Assembly (NCBI RefSeq): GCF_002078875.1
Contig: NC_034409.1
Span: 66,995,015-67,059,014 of the forward strand
DNA length: 64,000 nucleotides
Direction of reading: 5' to 3'
Origin: Numida meleagris
Lineage: Eukaryota; Chordata; Aves; Galliformes; Numididae
The notes under the pieces were generated by a model. That model made no database searches and was not told the DNA's origin. It saw only the letters and a program-made list of their open reading frames with translations. Positions 12,961-26,139 of the stretch are shown here, in pieces (position 1 is the stretch's first letter; every line of letters begins with the position of its first letter). The position numbers were made by a program, and so were the translations under genes.

Positions 12961-14425
12961 TAGAAACAGGATCCTCTTAAATACGTGAAAGGGTTAAGAT
13001 TGTTTACCAGTGAAGAGGAGAGTTTGTACAGGAAACCATGGAACAAAGTCCAGAGTTGAGATGATGTACATGCATTACTCATTTGTTCTCCACTGAGTTG
13101 TCCTAGCCTCAGAACAGTAAATCTTCCTCATTTGATCAAGTTAAGTCTCTGCTACAGGACCTACATACTCTGAACTATGTGGAATATTCCCATTAAGCCT
13201 ATTACACTGAATCTTCGTTCTCCTCTTTCAAATTTGCTGGGATTGGTTAGCATTCCATTCTGACCTTCGTTCTTTTATCTTCTTATTCAATTAATTAAAA
13301 AACAACAGCAAAACAACTAAGCAACACAAACAAGACTATCTTAGCCTAGCCATATTGAAGATCCTATGTTTTTTTATGTCCACTTCCATGTTTCTGCATG
13401 TTATCTCTTGTCACATTGCATCTCAGAAGCTCTGTTAGCACCTGCAGGCAGAGTGCACCGCTGCTCAGTGTTACACATTACACGTGTACTGTACAGCACA
13501 AATAATACATCGCGTGAATCTCTGAAACTGAGTCTGAGAACTGAAAGTCTTTGTTATTACGTTACCTGCTCTCTCAGGCATCCAACTTCTATTTCATGTG
13601 AATTTCTCACTATTCCAAAGCATCAACAATTGCTGCCCACTGTATTCTATTTTCTCCACTTTTTATTGAGAAATCTATGGAGCTTCCAGCCACTGCCAGT
13701 TTGCCTCTGTTGTCTCTCTGCTTTTGACCTCTGTCTGAGAAACTCTTAGTGTAGTGCTTAACTATAAACAGGTGACTGTGTTTGTAATTATTCACATGCT
13801 AATAATAAAATATGTGGTTAAAGTACCTCCCTGGTTTGGTTTTAAGGGAGTAAAACATTACCACTCTGTTTTCCATCTCTCACCAAAAGAATTCTTAATC
13901 TTGACTGGAGCTTCCAATTGCTAATGGACAGCACATTACCAACAATATATATTTATATTGTCTGTACTGGTGCTCCAGGACTCATCTGGGTGTGGACTTT
14001 CACAATAAATGCAGAACGAAATTTTGTCATTCCCAGCCCCAAACACCTTACAGCTTACACATACAAGACAAACACAGAAAGGTAAAGAAATGTAAAATGG
14101 TACCGCAGAGTCTGACATATCTAACATCGTGTGAGTTTCACAGTGCTCAATGCATATTATTGTTGGAGATGCTGTTCCAGCTGAGGCCTCTTAGGAAAGG
14201 AAGGATTGCCCAGTGGCTTGGGCAAGGCATGAAGATTAGCTTTTGTTACTTGTTTTGAATCCCTGGACACACATGGAAGCTGGGACATGTCTCATGGTGA
14301 CGTCTGTCATTCATCCCCTGAGGAATGAATCACAAAAGCTGAGACAACAATTCTTGATTTGAAATATGCCAGTGTGCTAAATAAAAAAAATACTCATCAG
14401 AAAGAAAAGATAAAACCTACAGTAG

Positions 14426-14830
<405 letters not shown>

Positions 14831-16214
14831 TGATTTCCTCCATCTTCAGTAATGGGTAGTGGGCAGGGTGACAGGCCTCCTGTGCCAGCACACAACTGCC
14901 ATTTCCTTTCAGGGCTCTAAACTGCAGTCAGATCAGCAATCTGGAAATCAGTAGGGCATCTCAAAGGTAGCCAGATCCTGTCCTGGGGCCCGCTGGGAGT
15001 TTATGGAAGAATAAGTCTCTGAGGCAATGTATGTTGTGTTGCAGACCAGGCTGAGATCTGCTTATGCAGCAAAAGGATCTGATGAATAGTTTTAACCATG
15101 GCTGGGCAATCAGGTCTGCACTCATTTAAGAGGTCGAGTTAGCAGCTTGCAGTCACAATTGTATAACACTGACAGCACTCGGCCAGTTATAGCTATAAAA
15201 AAAACACTACGTCCAAGGGAAGACATGCTCAGTGTACACATCAGCCAAGCAAAAGTAACCAGTCAAAACTGAATGGCACTTCTTAGTTGTTGCAAAATAG
15301 TTAGGAAGAATTTAGGTAAGGAATGCCGGGAAGAAGCAGTACCATTTGGGTGACAGCAAGAGCTTGATAAAATTTGTCCTTTCTATTTTTTTAGTGTCCT
15401 CTAGCATGCTGTCCATGTCCTTTATCATGTCAGAAAAGATTCCTTCAATTGACAATAGTGTCTTCTTTTTACCCTAACAGTAAAGTAGCCCAGATTAAAA
15501 ATAACCAGACAAATGCATAATACCATTGTCAGCTCAGTGAGTCCAAGGATAAAATAGATGGTGTGGAACCAGGGGCTGTTGTGTTTACAAATCAATCTTT
15601 AGGTCTATGTTTTTTCTTTTTCTCCTCAGTAGAGATTTTCTGGATTCTTGAAGTTTATTCTTGGCTCAGTCTCTTCTTTTATATTCTGTAGAGCTAGGAT
15701 CACAAAGCCGTGCAGTGCCTGGTGGTACTTTCTTTCCTGAACGTTGTGCCTATGGTTTACAAGAGATTTTTGTGCGTTTTACGAGGAGTTTTTGTGTGTG
15801 GCTAGTGGCTTGCTAGACCCACTATACTTAACATCCCCATGCTGATTTTGGATCTCGTGTGCACTCAGAACATCTGGTTAGATCTAAGGGGACACAGTAT
15901 TTATTTTGTGTCAATTGTGGAATTTTAAAGCCTTCTGTATCTACTGGTAATGTCAAGCACAACCATCTTGCTGGCAGCTGTCAAGATCAGCTCTGTTATC
16001 TCTTGTGTTTTATTGCTTTCTCATAGTCCTAGGTGTTCTAGTGCCTTTGGCTTGCAGTCTTGTAGGACACAAACAAAACTTACTTGCAAATTGCAGAAAA
16101 AAAAAAAGAGTGGGCCACAAGGAAAGGAAGGGGGCTCCAAAAGGCTGTAAAATTGTGCAGCATGAGCCCTGTGATGCATGCTGTTTTCAATCTGCTGTGT
16201 GCCAGTTGGAGGCT

Positions 16215-16242
16215 CAGAGAGAGAGGGAGAGAAAGAGAAAGG
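16215..16242 (+). repeat. GA-rich simple repeat
   Basis: An imperfect run of GA and GAA units (CAGAGAGAGAGGGAGAGAAA and onward) lies in intron A-B. No coding or transposon context is visible. Confidence 0.75.
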
Positions 16243-18344
16243 ATAATGCTGAGAAATGATAGAGTGGCTGTGACCTCCAAGCTCAGCCTGGAAATCCAAG
16301 ACATTGATTTCACTTAGCATTCCTGCTGAGAAATCCGGCGGAGTTCAGTTGTAATAAAAGAACAAGATTCTGTTCTAATGGTAATGGCGTATGACAGACA
16401 TACCACTTTGTCTGTCCTCAGCACCAGAGAGAGGAGAATTGGAGAAAGGTCACCTGACCCGCCTGTGGTGTTGTGAGAATGCTATACTGAGCTTTGAACT
16501 CCAGCCTAGAAGGACAATTATTTATAATACTAAATGATAAAGGAACCTTTATAAAGCCTACAATAATTAGAATAAAGCTTATACAATAGTGCCATGGCCT
16601 GGCTCAGAAAACACACTGGCAAATCCCTCATAGTGGCAGAAACTGAAACTTATATGTTGAAACTAAACACCTCTGTGTCTTTGTGGGTCTTCCTTGGCTT
16701 TTGCAGAGCGTGTTTGTGTTTAACATTTTCAAAAACATGTTTGCTATTATTTTTTTATTAATATTTTTTTAATCTGTTGCCAGGGCATATCTGTCTGAGT
16801 TTAACAGCCCTTTTTTTTTTATTAACCCCAGCATCAACTTGGTTCACAAAGTAAGTTCGTGGTGTTCTTTCTTGCTGTTACAGCATGTCAGACCTCCACA
16901 ATGAACAGTTAATGTCTTAGACAAGCTCTCAATAGATGCTGTTTGCTGACTCTTTATTTTCAGCCCACAGTTTACACTGGCGCAGCATTGGAAATACACT
17001 CAAGTGTTTGGAGACAAGGAGACAGCCTTACCTGAGATTGTGTCAAGATCCTGGCAAACATCTAGGTCACTCTGAAAAGCTGTGTTTTTTCCCTCTTGTA
17101 TAGTGTTAAAGTTAGTATGCTGCTCTTTGCAAGGATTCTTGAAAGTCGGCTTCAGCAGCAGATGGAACAACTGCTGGCTCTAGAAATGCTGAGAAGCATC
17201 AGAGGGAGTTTGCCAAGGATCATCCTTTAAATCTAGTAAGACTTGAACACATCCCTGAAACTCCTTTAAGACCTTGGCAACTCCCATTTTGGCAAACCTT
17301 TTATCAGCGGCCCTCACCAGTGTTTGAACACTCTGCTGGGCAGGCTAACCTGGCGTCTTCTGTTCTCTCACCCGCCTTTCGACAGATGTGACCTGGAACA
17401 GTCAAATTCACTTCCTAGGTTTCTGTATTGTAACTTTTAGGAAGCCATAAAGCAGAGATGCCATTATGCTGTGCTGTACACATTCTGTCAAGTTTTGGTT
17501 AGGAAACTGAGCTGGTGTCGTACATTCTTCCAAGAAGAAATCTCTGTGCCAGAAAAATTGATTTAAGAAACAGAGCTGTGGAGCCTGTCCAAAAGAAAAT
17601 GCGTGTGTCTTGCGGAAATGGATTTTAACACAGCTTCTTCTTGAGCAGTTTTAAAAACAGCCGGTATGCTAATCATACCATTCAAATTTACCAAGGCCTC
17701 CTCCACAACCCATTTGAAAAGCAACTATCTTTTATGTTTGCCAAATTGTGCTGGATTTCCAAAGTCTGTCTTAAGCACTTTTTGCCTTTGATCCTGTAAA
17801 TGCTTGCATGCTGCTCAGCTTGGGTGTTCAAGGTGGTTGCATGCTCCCAAATAAGGAGGAGAGGATGGACAAAGGTGAAGATAATGACTAGGCAGGATAA
17901 CTTAACCAACCCATCTTGTGATTATCATCAAACCTCTTGCTTGAACAGAGCTACCCAGGGTGGGAGGTAGGGAGGCACTGTCATAGCAAATATGTTTATC
18001 TGAGCAGTGACCCTTACCATGGTACCAGGATCCTCACCTAATAGGTGCCATCTTCACTGAATTCAGGTGAGGTACATCATGCTCTTGAATAAGTGCAGCA
18101 ACATCACTCTCACTTGTAAATAGCCAGGGCTCTGTTCAGTCCTGCTTGTTTTTTATGTTGCAGGTATAAATATAGCATCTAGTGTCTGTGTGATGTACTA
18201 TCCTAGCCCTTTCCATGTAACCTTTCAAGTACAGTAATTTTGGAGTGAATTTTCAGTGTAGCTCATAAATGTAGCTAAATGATTCCCAGTATTTCATAGA
18301 GCACAGTGCATTGTCTGTAGCATCTGCAGAAAAAAAGGAGCACT

Positions 18345-18880
18345 TCAGTGTGAAATGCGACAGGAGAGAATTCCTGGGCAAATTTCTTTTAACCTTGTTA
18401 TGACCTCAACCCTAACCTTACTCACAGTTGTGTCTCCATCAATGGCAACAGCACATGGATTGTCCAAATCAATTTTTTTGTTCTTTTCAAATACTTCTGG
18501 CAGTGATGTTACTATTTGCTCAGCAGTAGCACCTGGGAGTTGTGACAAGGAAAAGAAACGTGTTTCAGACAAGCCAGAAACAGCACTAAGCAGTTGGATA
18601 TGCACAATCAGATTCTCCTCAGCTGCAATATCCAGACAAATATCAGTATGAATAATTAATTGAAGATGGTTTATTCTCATATTATATGATCCCTCTGATC
18701 ACCTAAGTAAACACTGGATTGAAAATTTTTCATGTCACCTATAGTCAGCAATAGAATCTCATTTGAAGGACTTGGAGCTTGCCCCTCTACCACAGGACAG
18801 ATTGGCTCTAAAATGGCCAGAGATTCTCTAGGGGAAGTTCTTGCAATTTGAGGAATATCTTCTGACATTTTCCGCCACAT
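18345..18880 (-). pseudogene. Decayed hAT-transposase-like (DUF4371-type) relic
   Basis: On the minus strand a 111-codon open frame (18680-18345) contains EENLIVHIQLLSAVSG, ETRFFSLSQLPGATAEQIVT, LPEVFEKNKKIDLD and VITRLKEICPGILSC. This order resembles the catalytic-core region of hAT-type transposases and their domesticated zinc-finger relatives: an acidic position before 'EELVVYIRY', then 'TRFL..LP.GTAE.I', then 'DGASVM' and 'G..TRLKE..P....HC.AH'. The conserved CHCxAH block is corrupted to CRISH followed by a stop. The 'DGASVM' block appears as DGDTTVS. An adjoining frame upstream (18880-18680) is in a different phase and I cannot assign it, so at least one frameshift is implied if both belong together. 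It is non-functional as seen. The family call is from memory of motif order. A decayed host zinc-finger gene copy is the alternative. Confidence 0.45.
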
Positions 18881-19021
18881 GCATCAGCTGTTTCTTGCAT
18901 CCTTCTTATAGTATAGGAAGGACAGAAAGGGACAAACAGTGTCTTTGCTCAGTTCTCACCAGTCAAGGCAAGCCTGGATACGAAACTTCAGCTGAGTCAC
19001 TGCTGATTTGATTACCAACTA

Positions 19022-19550
19022 TAGGTCACTCTGGAAGTCATGCCTCCTATTTTGCTTCTGCGGAAACTACAACAGATACAAAGAGCACATTAACACTATT
19101 TGATAGAGCAAAACAGTGTGAAAAATACTGTTTTTCAACGTAGTCACCACCATTAGCTATGCATTTTCGCCAGTGATGAACAAGAGTCTGCATGCCATGC
19201 TTGTAAAAATCTGCATGGCCATCCAGAATGTGGCTTGTGTTTCATGTTGTTGTCGCCACTTCTGAAACACATCACCCAGTATCCGTTGTTTGGTTCCCAT
19301 AAACATTCAGCAAGCACTGATGAATGTCAATGGGTGCCATTTTTTTCTGCATGAAGGAATTCAGTGCCACACTTTTGCTTCATATGTACTTCCATGTCAC
19401 ACGCCATTTTGTCAAACTACCCCTCTGCTGCCATCTGTCACACGGCAACAAAATGTAGCGGAACATTGATGGGAAGGTTCAACCTATAGTGCCATTCCAC
19501 CAACATCCACCTCTGACAAAATAGGAGGCAGTACTTTCAGAAAAGCCATC
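19022..19550 (-). mobile_element. Internally deleted mariner (Galluhop-like), about 530 bp
   Basis: Both terminal inverted repeats are visible. The left reads GGTCACTCTGGAAGTCATGC then CTCCTATTTTG (19024-19054). The right, on the minus strand, reads ATGGCTTTTCTGAAAGTACT then GCCTCCTATTTTG (19516-19548). TA lies at the left edge. On the minus strand the interior encodes transposase N-terminal pieces (MACDMEVHMKQKCGTEFLHA, then after a one-base shift APIDIHQCLLNVYGNQT and DVFQKWRQQHETQA). It then jumps to the C-terminus (DFYKHGMQTLVHHWRKCIA, NGGDYVEK). The whole catalytic middle is deleted and stops and frameshifts are present, so it cannot transpose on its own. It has the same orientation as the mariner at 84-297 but a different internal breakpoint. 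Confidence 0.82.
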
Positions 19551-19758
19551 ATCTGTTCAATACCAGGGACAAAATAAAGAATAGGAGACTTTGGATATGG
19601 GAATTTTAATTCAGATACACCACAGGCTGTGTTATTAGGAAAAAATAAGTAAGCTATGGGGAGCTGTTTGGGGATTTTCCTGTCCCAGTCAAAACTAGGG
19701 GTGAAACTGTGCTTTCCAGTTTGAGTATGAAAGCTCTCTTGACTCAGGATAAAAATAC

Positions 19759-19774
19759 TTTTTTTTTTTTTTTT
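19759..19774. repeat. Poly-T run (16 bases)
   Basis: An uninterrupted T16 run lies about 210 bases right of the mariner. It could be the poly-A tail of an antisense retroposed sequence, but nothing recognisable flanks it. Confidence 0.8.
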
Positions 19775-21586
19775 GAATCTGAGGGGAGGGAAAAGCAAAA
19801 CAGCCATAAAACTGCCTAGTAATAAAAACACTCATCAGGATGATATTTCAGATTCTACTTCAAACAAATTGTTGACTTGAACTTCATTTTAGCTGACTAC
19901 CCTAAGCAGCCCTGTCAGTTGAGTATATTTCTCTCTTTCGTATGATAGCACAGAATGTGAAAATTTGTCCTCGGGAGATGTTGGGGAAAAGAATTAGGCT
20001 CCATTATGTACATAGTTGCATCAGCTTGCTTGACACATCGAGCTATGACTACTGCAGAAGTCTAGCTGATAAGTAGGCATACAGATTTCTTGTATCCTCA
20101 CATTTCCCAGTCTTGATCACATTGTTTTTCATGATTGAGCATGTGCAGGAAAATATTTAACTTCAGCTCTAGAAATAATAGCTTTGTTGCTGTTCAAATG
20201 CAGAAGGATATCTGTGTTTCCTCTTTGTAACACTTCCCTGTATTTAATATTACCAAATATTTTTGGAAATGTGAACTAAATGTTCTGCCCAGCACGGTGA
20301 AATATGTCAGCTGTAAAGAGGACAGCTGTGTCTTTATAAAGAAGACTGATCATTGCTGTGTACAGGTGATGAAATGGTGTCACTGCTTGTGTTAAATGAG
20401 GCTAAACTCTTTTTCTTGTCTGCAAAGGGATAGAGAACTAAGAAGGACCTGTCTGAAACTTACCCTGGCAATTACTGTCCTCTTTATTGGTTGAAGAGCT
20501 CAGTAGCTGCTGAATGCCTATCTAAGCAGCAGGAAATTAAGGCATTTTTACTTTCAGTAAAGGAAGTATTGGAGAATTTTTGAGTGAAGAACAAAGTTCT
20601 CATTAAAGTTTGTAAGATGCATCGTTCCCGCTACAACATGGAGGCTGTGTCAACAAAAGGTTTATCTTGCAGATTTGCAAGACTCTTGTGTTTTTGAGAA
20701 TTCCTGGTCTGCACGTAATTCTTTATATGCTATTGATTAAAAATAAAAACATCCTTGTAAGTGAATCTGTTAAGCTTTTCAGCACAAGAATAGCAGTTAG
20801 CACTAGAATATTATGTGTCACTACACTCAAAACATTATTCTGTGCTTGTATTTCTCAGTCCTCTTGTCAGTCCATCAAACAGGTTAGAAGTAGCTGTAAG
20901 ATAATTAAGGAAAAGGTTATAGTGTGGATGCAGTGATGTATAGGGAGCTGGAAACCGAGACCTCATCTGCCTTATCTGTGTTATGCTACTTGTTGCTGTG
21001 CTACTTCTTTAGCATCAGTGTCCATTCTTAATGGAGAGCTTGTAGCTAAGTATCTCTTTACCTGGAAGCCTTTTTCCTTTGCTGTCCATGCTTTTAGTCC
21101 CATAAAAACAAAATGTAGAATTGATGACAGAATCTTTGAGACTATTATCTTCTTTGCTCTCCTTCCTGTATATGACATTCAGGCATAGAAACAATGACTT
21201 TAAACCATTTGCCAGAGCACAATGAAGTGATGTGTGTTAATGGAACTTCTTAAGATGCTCTTCTAAAATAGTGAGTGTGTTCTGAACAATAAAAACAGCG
21301 TTAATAGTGGTATCTAAAAAGCAGCAGCAGCAACAGTAGAGACTTGCACAGCATTCTCCCTGCCTTCCACACCCCCTACTTCCCTAAAAATAAATTAAAT
21401 ACACGGAGGGGCTTCTAGGATGCTTTTTCAGATTAACTCTCCACAGCTATATTTCCTGATACTGTGTCTCTCTGGCAGGAGCCTGTCTCTCAAGCCGAGT
21501 TGTCAACGAATCAGCCCTTGTCGGGCTCAGTTGGTGTTTTTTGTAATGAAAACTCAGAAGAAAACATAACAAAGAGAAAAGCGGTT

Positions 21587-21597
21587 GGGGGGGGGGG
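21587..21597. repeat. G11 homopolymer
   Basis: Eleven consecutive G bases sit within otherwise AT-rich intron. This is a mutable tract and a likely site of length polymorphism or assembly error. Confidence 0.9.
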
Positions 21598-24500
21598 AGA
21601 AACACCCTCTGAAATCTGTGCTCAGAAAACAAAGGCAAGTTACATGAATGAAGCGATACCACAGCATTTCTGAAAGAGATCTTTAGAAATCAAATGGAGA
21701 GGAACAGAGATATAAAGTGAAGTCCTAATGACAAATGTGCAATGTGTGCTTCTTACTAATTCATTACTGTTCCTTGCTGCTAATGCCTTGTTTTACTTGC
21801 TGTGAATAAGTAAACTATCCACTTTTTCCCAGGGTGGAATGTTGGGAGTGTAGGGCAGGTAAATTTTTTTCTTTTTTGGTTAAATAGTCCACAACAGTGG
21901 CTTAATGCTGAAGACTTAAGTATTGCACCATGCACCGTTACTTTCAATCCAATTCAGCTTCAGAATCCTTCAGCGTTCAGGAGTGCTGGGACCTGAGATT
22001 TGGTTCCATCTCTTTGTCTTATTCTGGTACTTAGATAGCATCATCTTCTGCCAAAGCTGTATGACACTCCTGCCCATCCAAGAGCAAAACACTTGAGTGA
22101 GAAAGAGCAGTATTTTGTGGGACTGGGGGGCTCCCAAATAAAAGTTGTCAAACGTTTGAAATTTTTTAATGCCACCAACTTAGCTGTTGCGTTGATGATG
22201 CCAGTTGGCCATGCCATCTTAAGAATAGCAGAAAAAAGTGTTTAAGGAGAGTGTGGGATCTGGAGCTGCACAATGAAAAAGAGAAAAGTTAGATTTTTCT
22301 GGCTGCGGTGTTTCTGTTGATCATCCTCACCTTTTGGCAGCTGGAAAGTACTTAGAATGGGTTATTCCTGCTGTGGAAGGGGAACTAACCTTGAAGCAAA
22401 ATATGTGAAGTTCATCTTGGGAGGTAGCATTCATTATTAACTCAAATTCTAATACGATCAGTCTAGCAGCTTCCAGAAGCCTCTTGCTTTGTCTGCAGAA
22501 GAGTCCTTTGCTTCCATGTTACATACTAAATTTGAAATTAATTCCTCTTTACACATTCAGGCAGAATGCAATTCAAGCTAGGCATTAAAGAAATACATTT
22601 TCTGATACTCCTACACCCACTGTTGAAAGATTACCATAGCTCTACAGCTATTTTTTTTTTAAGATGAAACATGTTAATCTGTAATCCCTGATAGCAGTGG
22701 ATAGTTGAATAGAAGCAACATTAGCAGCAGAATAGAGGAGTCCATTTTATTTTCAGATTCAATGAGACAGTTTCTTATGGGTTAGTATTAGCTCTAAAGT
22801 GTTATGAAGTGCCTGGCAAATATTTCATTGAAGCTTCTGAGAACAACATGTTTGTTCTACAAAGTACATTTTGACTTGTTTAGTGTAAAATGAAATGGTG
22901 GGGAATAGGGTTTCAGAGAAACTGTGTGCAAATCGGCAATTCAGAATGTACTCATTTCTCAGAGCAGTGTAACTACATGTTGTGATTTTATAACGGGTAG
23001 TTTCCTTGAAGTCCTAGCTCCTGGAGTTGTGTGAATAAAAAGCTTCAGGCTAGCATGGGTGAAACTTCATGTACCTCAGAGGCTTCAAAAGTAGGTACCA
23101 AATAAAATGTTATCAATGAGTTATTATATATGAGTTATTATTTAAATCAAGTGGCATTCGTTTGCAGTCCAAAGTCATAGAAGACTTCATGCTGGCAATT
23201 CTACTAAGTCATAACCATTTCTCAGCAAAACTACACTTTCTACCATAGTATCTCCTGGTAAAAATGTTTTAGTAGTATCCAGAGAGAACATCTGAGAACA
23301 TCCAAGGAACATTAGAGGCAGGCAAACTGAGGCAATAAATATTTTGGTTTTTGAGGTAATTTGATATGAGCTAATATATGAAAACAGTTACAATATTTTG
23401 ATCTCGATCGTGTGCTTCTATTCATTAGCAATGCCAAATGACAAATTCAAATGTGTACTTCTACTACTAATGAACGAGTTTAGTTTCTGTTCATTTCATT
23501 TCAGTTGCAACATTTTCCCTGTTGCTTTCAAAGGAAAGATAAGCTAATGCCATGACTGGCATCTCTGGAAAAAAATATTATTAAGAAAAATAGTCTTTGA
23601 TAAAAGATTGCTCAATATCTTGACATGCTGAGTGTATGAGAAAAAGACCTTGTCACTTATGGGACTGCTGCAGAGAAGGCCTTCCAATTTCCAATCATGA
23701 TGCTACAGGAAGAATATACCTTGTAGTGTTTCATTAAGTTATTAGTACTTTCTTAAACTTTTTTAGAGTGGATGTGCCTGCACCTGCTAGTAGATTTAAA
23801 ATAAGGGGCCATTTCTAAGAGTTAAGTGTGTACGGAGATGTAAGACATGGATTTGTATGGGATTTCAGCTGACATGCCAGGCAGTGACATGTCACGTCAT
23901 GGATCAGCCACATCGTGTTACAGGATTTCAGGCTAACAGAACACAACAGGAGTTACGCAGTGACAAACACAACTCAATGTGACATATCCACAGGAAAACT
24001 GGCACAAAAAGCTTCTTAAAGTTGAGTTTCAGGGGTACATTTATTCCTCCAAAATGCTCCAGAGAAAACTATGAGGCACTGTAGCAGAAAAGGGAGGCAT
24101 ATAGTGGCAGGATTACTAAAGTCATTTTAATTCAGTGTCCAATTAGGAAGAAAACATACATATATGTAACTACTCTGGAGAGTTTTTTTTTTATGTAAGA
24201 TTCTTCTGAATTTCTTTCTTTTCAAAGGTAGCTCTCTCAGGGCTGCAGTCATTCCAGGTCAGTGATTATTTTTATCCCAAACTATGCTAAGAGCTGTGCA
24301 GTCTTCAGGTTACCACTGTAAGTTAATATATTTTGAATTTAGCTCTTGGTTGCCTCAGTAAATTTTGAACCCTTCCAGTCTAAACTCTCTTGTTTTTTAC
24401 TGCTTTGCTTGTGGATCGAAATGACCCCTTTTGTGCCTGTTTCTAATAGTCTGAGTCATCTTCAAAATAACCTTTCCCTTTCTGGATACTCTTATTCTAA

Positions 24501-25315
24501 TGTCTGGTGAAAACAGAGTCAGCAATTAAAACTCTGGGATGAATTAATTCATCTCTGTTTGCTTATTATTCAGTATAAATGTGTAGATAGCCTATGCTTT
24601 CAGTGTTCTCTGTAAAAGGCACAGACGTAATTTGGGGTCAGGGAAATGCAACACATACATTTGGCTGAGAAATGCATGTCAAGTAGTGTTTCATTTGTGA
24701 TATCAGAAGCTAAAATGGTGTCACATGACTGTTTGACCACTACATTTTACATCTGGATTTACAGTTCTTAATTTCACAGCCTCAGTAATAATTTCTCTAC
24801 ACAAAATGAGTCCTTCCAGTGAACTGCAACTCATAAGCAGGATGATGTGGTGTTGTAATACCCAGGAGATTCACCAGTGTACCAAACAAGTAAAGTTTAT
24901 TGGGGCTGGCTTGTGAAAAAAGATGACAACCACAACATTTTGGCTAGACTAAGTGAGAAAATTGCACAGACATTCAGAGGCCTATAGACCAGAACAAACT
25001 GAACAGACACTTTTTCTTCTGTGTTCATTGCAAAATGAGCAAAATGTTCTAAGAGTGCCAGAAACCTGGTTTTGTTTGTGAAGTCTCTCAGTACTTAGAC
25101 TCTGGCTGGAGATGCAGAATACCTCTCTCTGGGCATCCTCTGGTGTCTGTTAAAATGTGGGTAAGCATAGGAGGCTTCTCCTGACATGAGAGGTTTAGAG
25201 CATATCCCACTGTATCTTCACACAGATGATGTGGGACCTTTGACGGCTTCATTCCATCATCAAACCTGGAGAAGACTGGCTGGTGCTCTCAAGATATCTG
25301 TAGAGATTAAGACTT

Positions 25316-25376
25316 CCCAACATGCATGCGTGCATACTGATCTTGTGTACACTCACACACGTGCACACACTCACCA
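25316..25376. repeat. Alternating CA/TG-rich sequence
   Basis: The stretch contains CATGCATGCGTGCATAC and ACTCACACACGTGCACACAC, an imperfect alternating purine-pyrimidine sequence. It is a decayed (CA)n microsatellite. Confidence 0.6.
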
Positions 25377-26109
25377 AATTTTGAGACTAAAAATAATCGC
25401 AAAGTTGGAAAACTGTCAAGGGCTGTACAGACATGACATCTAGAATTTCAAGCAGATGCAGGATGTCTTGCTACAGCTTTTTCTGCACTATTGTTCTTCA
25501 CCACTGAAAGATTACAGTCTAGTGCTGGGTAGAAGTATTCCCATGATAATATCGTTTGGGACTCACTTTGCAAATTGCTCTGGGCTCAAACAGAAGAAAA
25601 TAAGGCTATATAAGTATATGTTGTTACTAACGAAGCAATGAAATTGTACTTACTAAGTTTGTTATTGTTTTGTCTTGAACATAATTAACTAGTGATATAC
25701 GCTTTGACTCAGTGCTCTTAGGATTGGTGCCCAGAATAATTCAGAAAACATAGCAGCTTTAGTACTGGACAAAAAAGAGCGGGGGGAAGGTCTTTTTTTT
25801 CCCTCCCATTCTTTCCTCTGGATAAGATATAAAAACTGCCCAGAGCTGGCCCTGTTCAGAAATAGCGAATCAGCCTCTTGGAATTTTTTTTGAAGATGTC
25901 AGCTTCCCTCTTGTACACTTCTGTGAAGACAAAGAATGTCTTAACGTCTGTATTGAAGTTATCATTAAAATAAAAAGAGATCTGTAGACATCAGCTATAA
26001 ATCATCTAGAAATAGCTTGTGGGTAACCTTTGACACAATTGAACCTACTTGAAATGAGCTAGGGCTAGATTCATTGCCTTTAGTGAAGCCAGTAGGTGGA
26101 CTAAAGGTC

Positions 26110-26139
26110 CCCTCTCCCCCTCTCTCTCTCTCTTTTTCC
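26110..26139. repeat. CT-rich simple repeat
   Basis: CCTCTCCCCCTCTCTCTCTC continues into a T run. It forms a long pyrimidine tract with no AG-bounded exon recognised after it. Confidence 0.85.

Noticed and set aside
13366..13749. 127-codon open frame rich in Leu, Ser and Cys just upstream of exon A
   Set aside because: The composition looks like translated pyrimidine-rich DNA, with no known motif and no match to SOX5 upstream exons.
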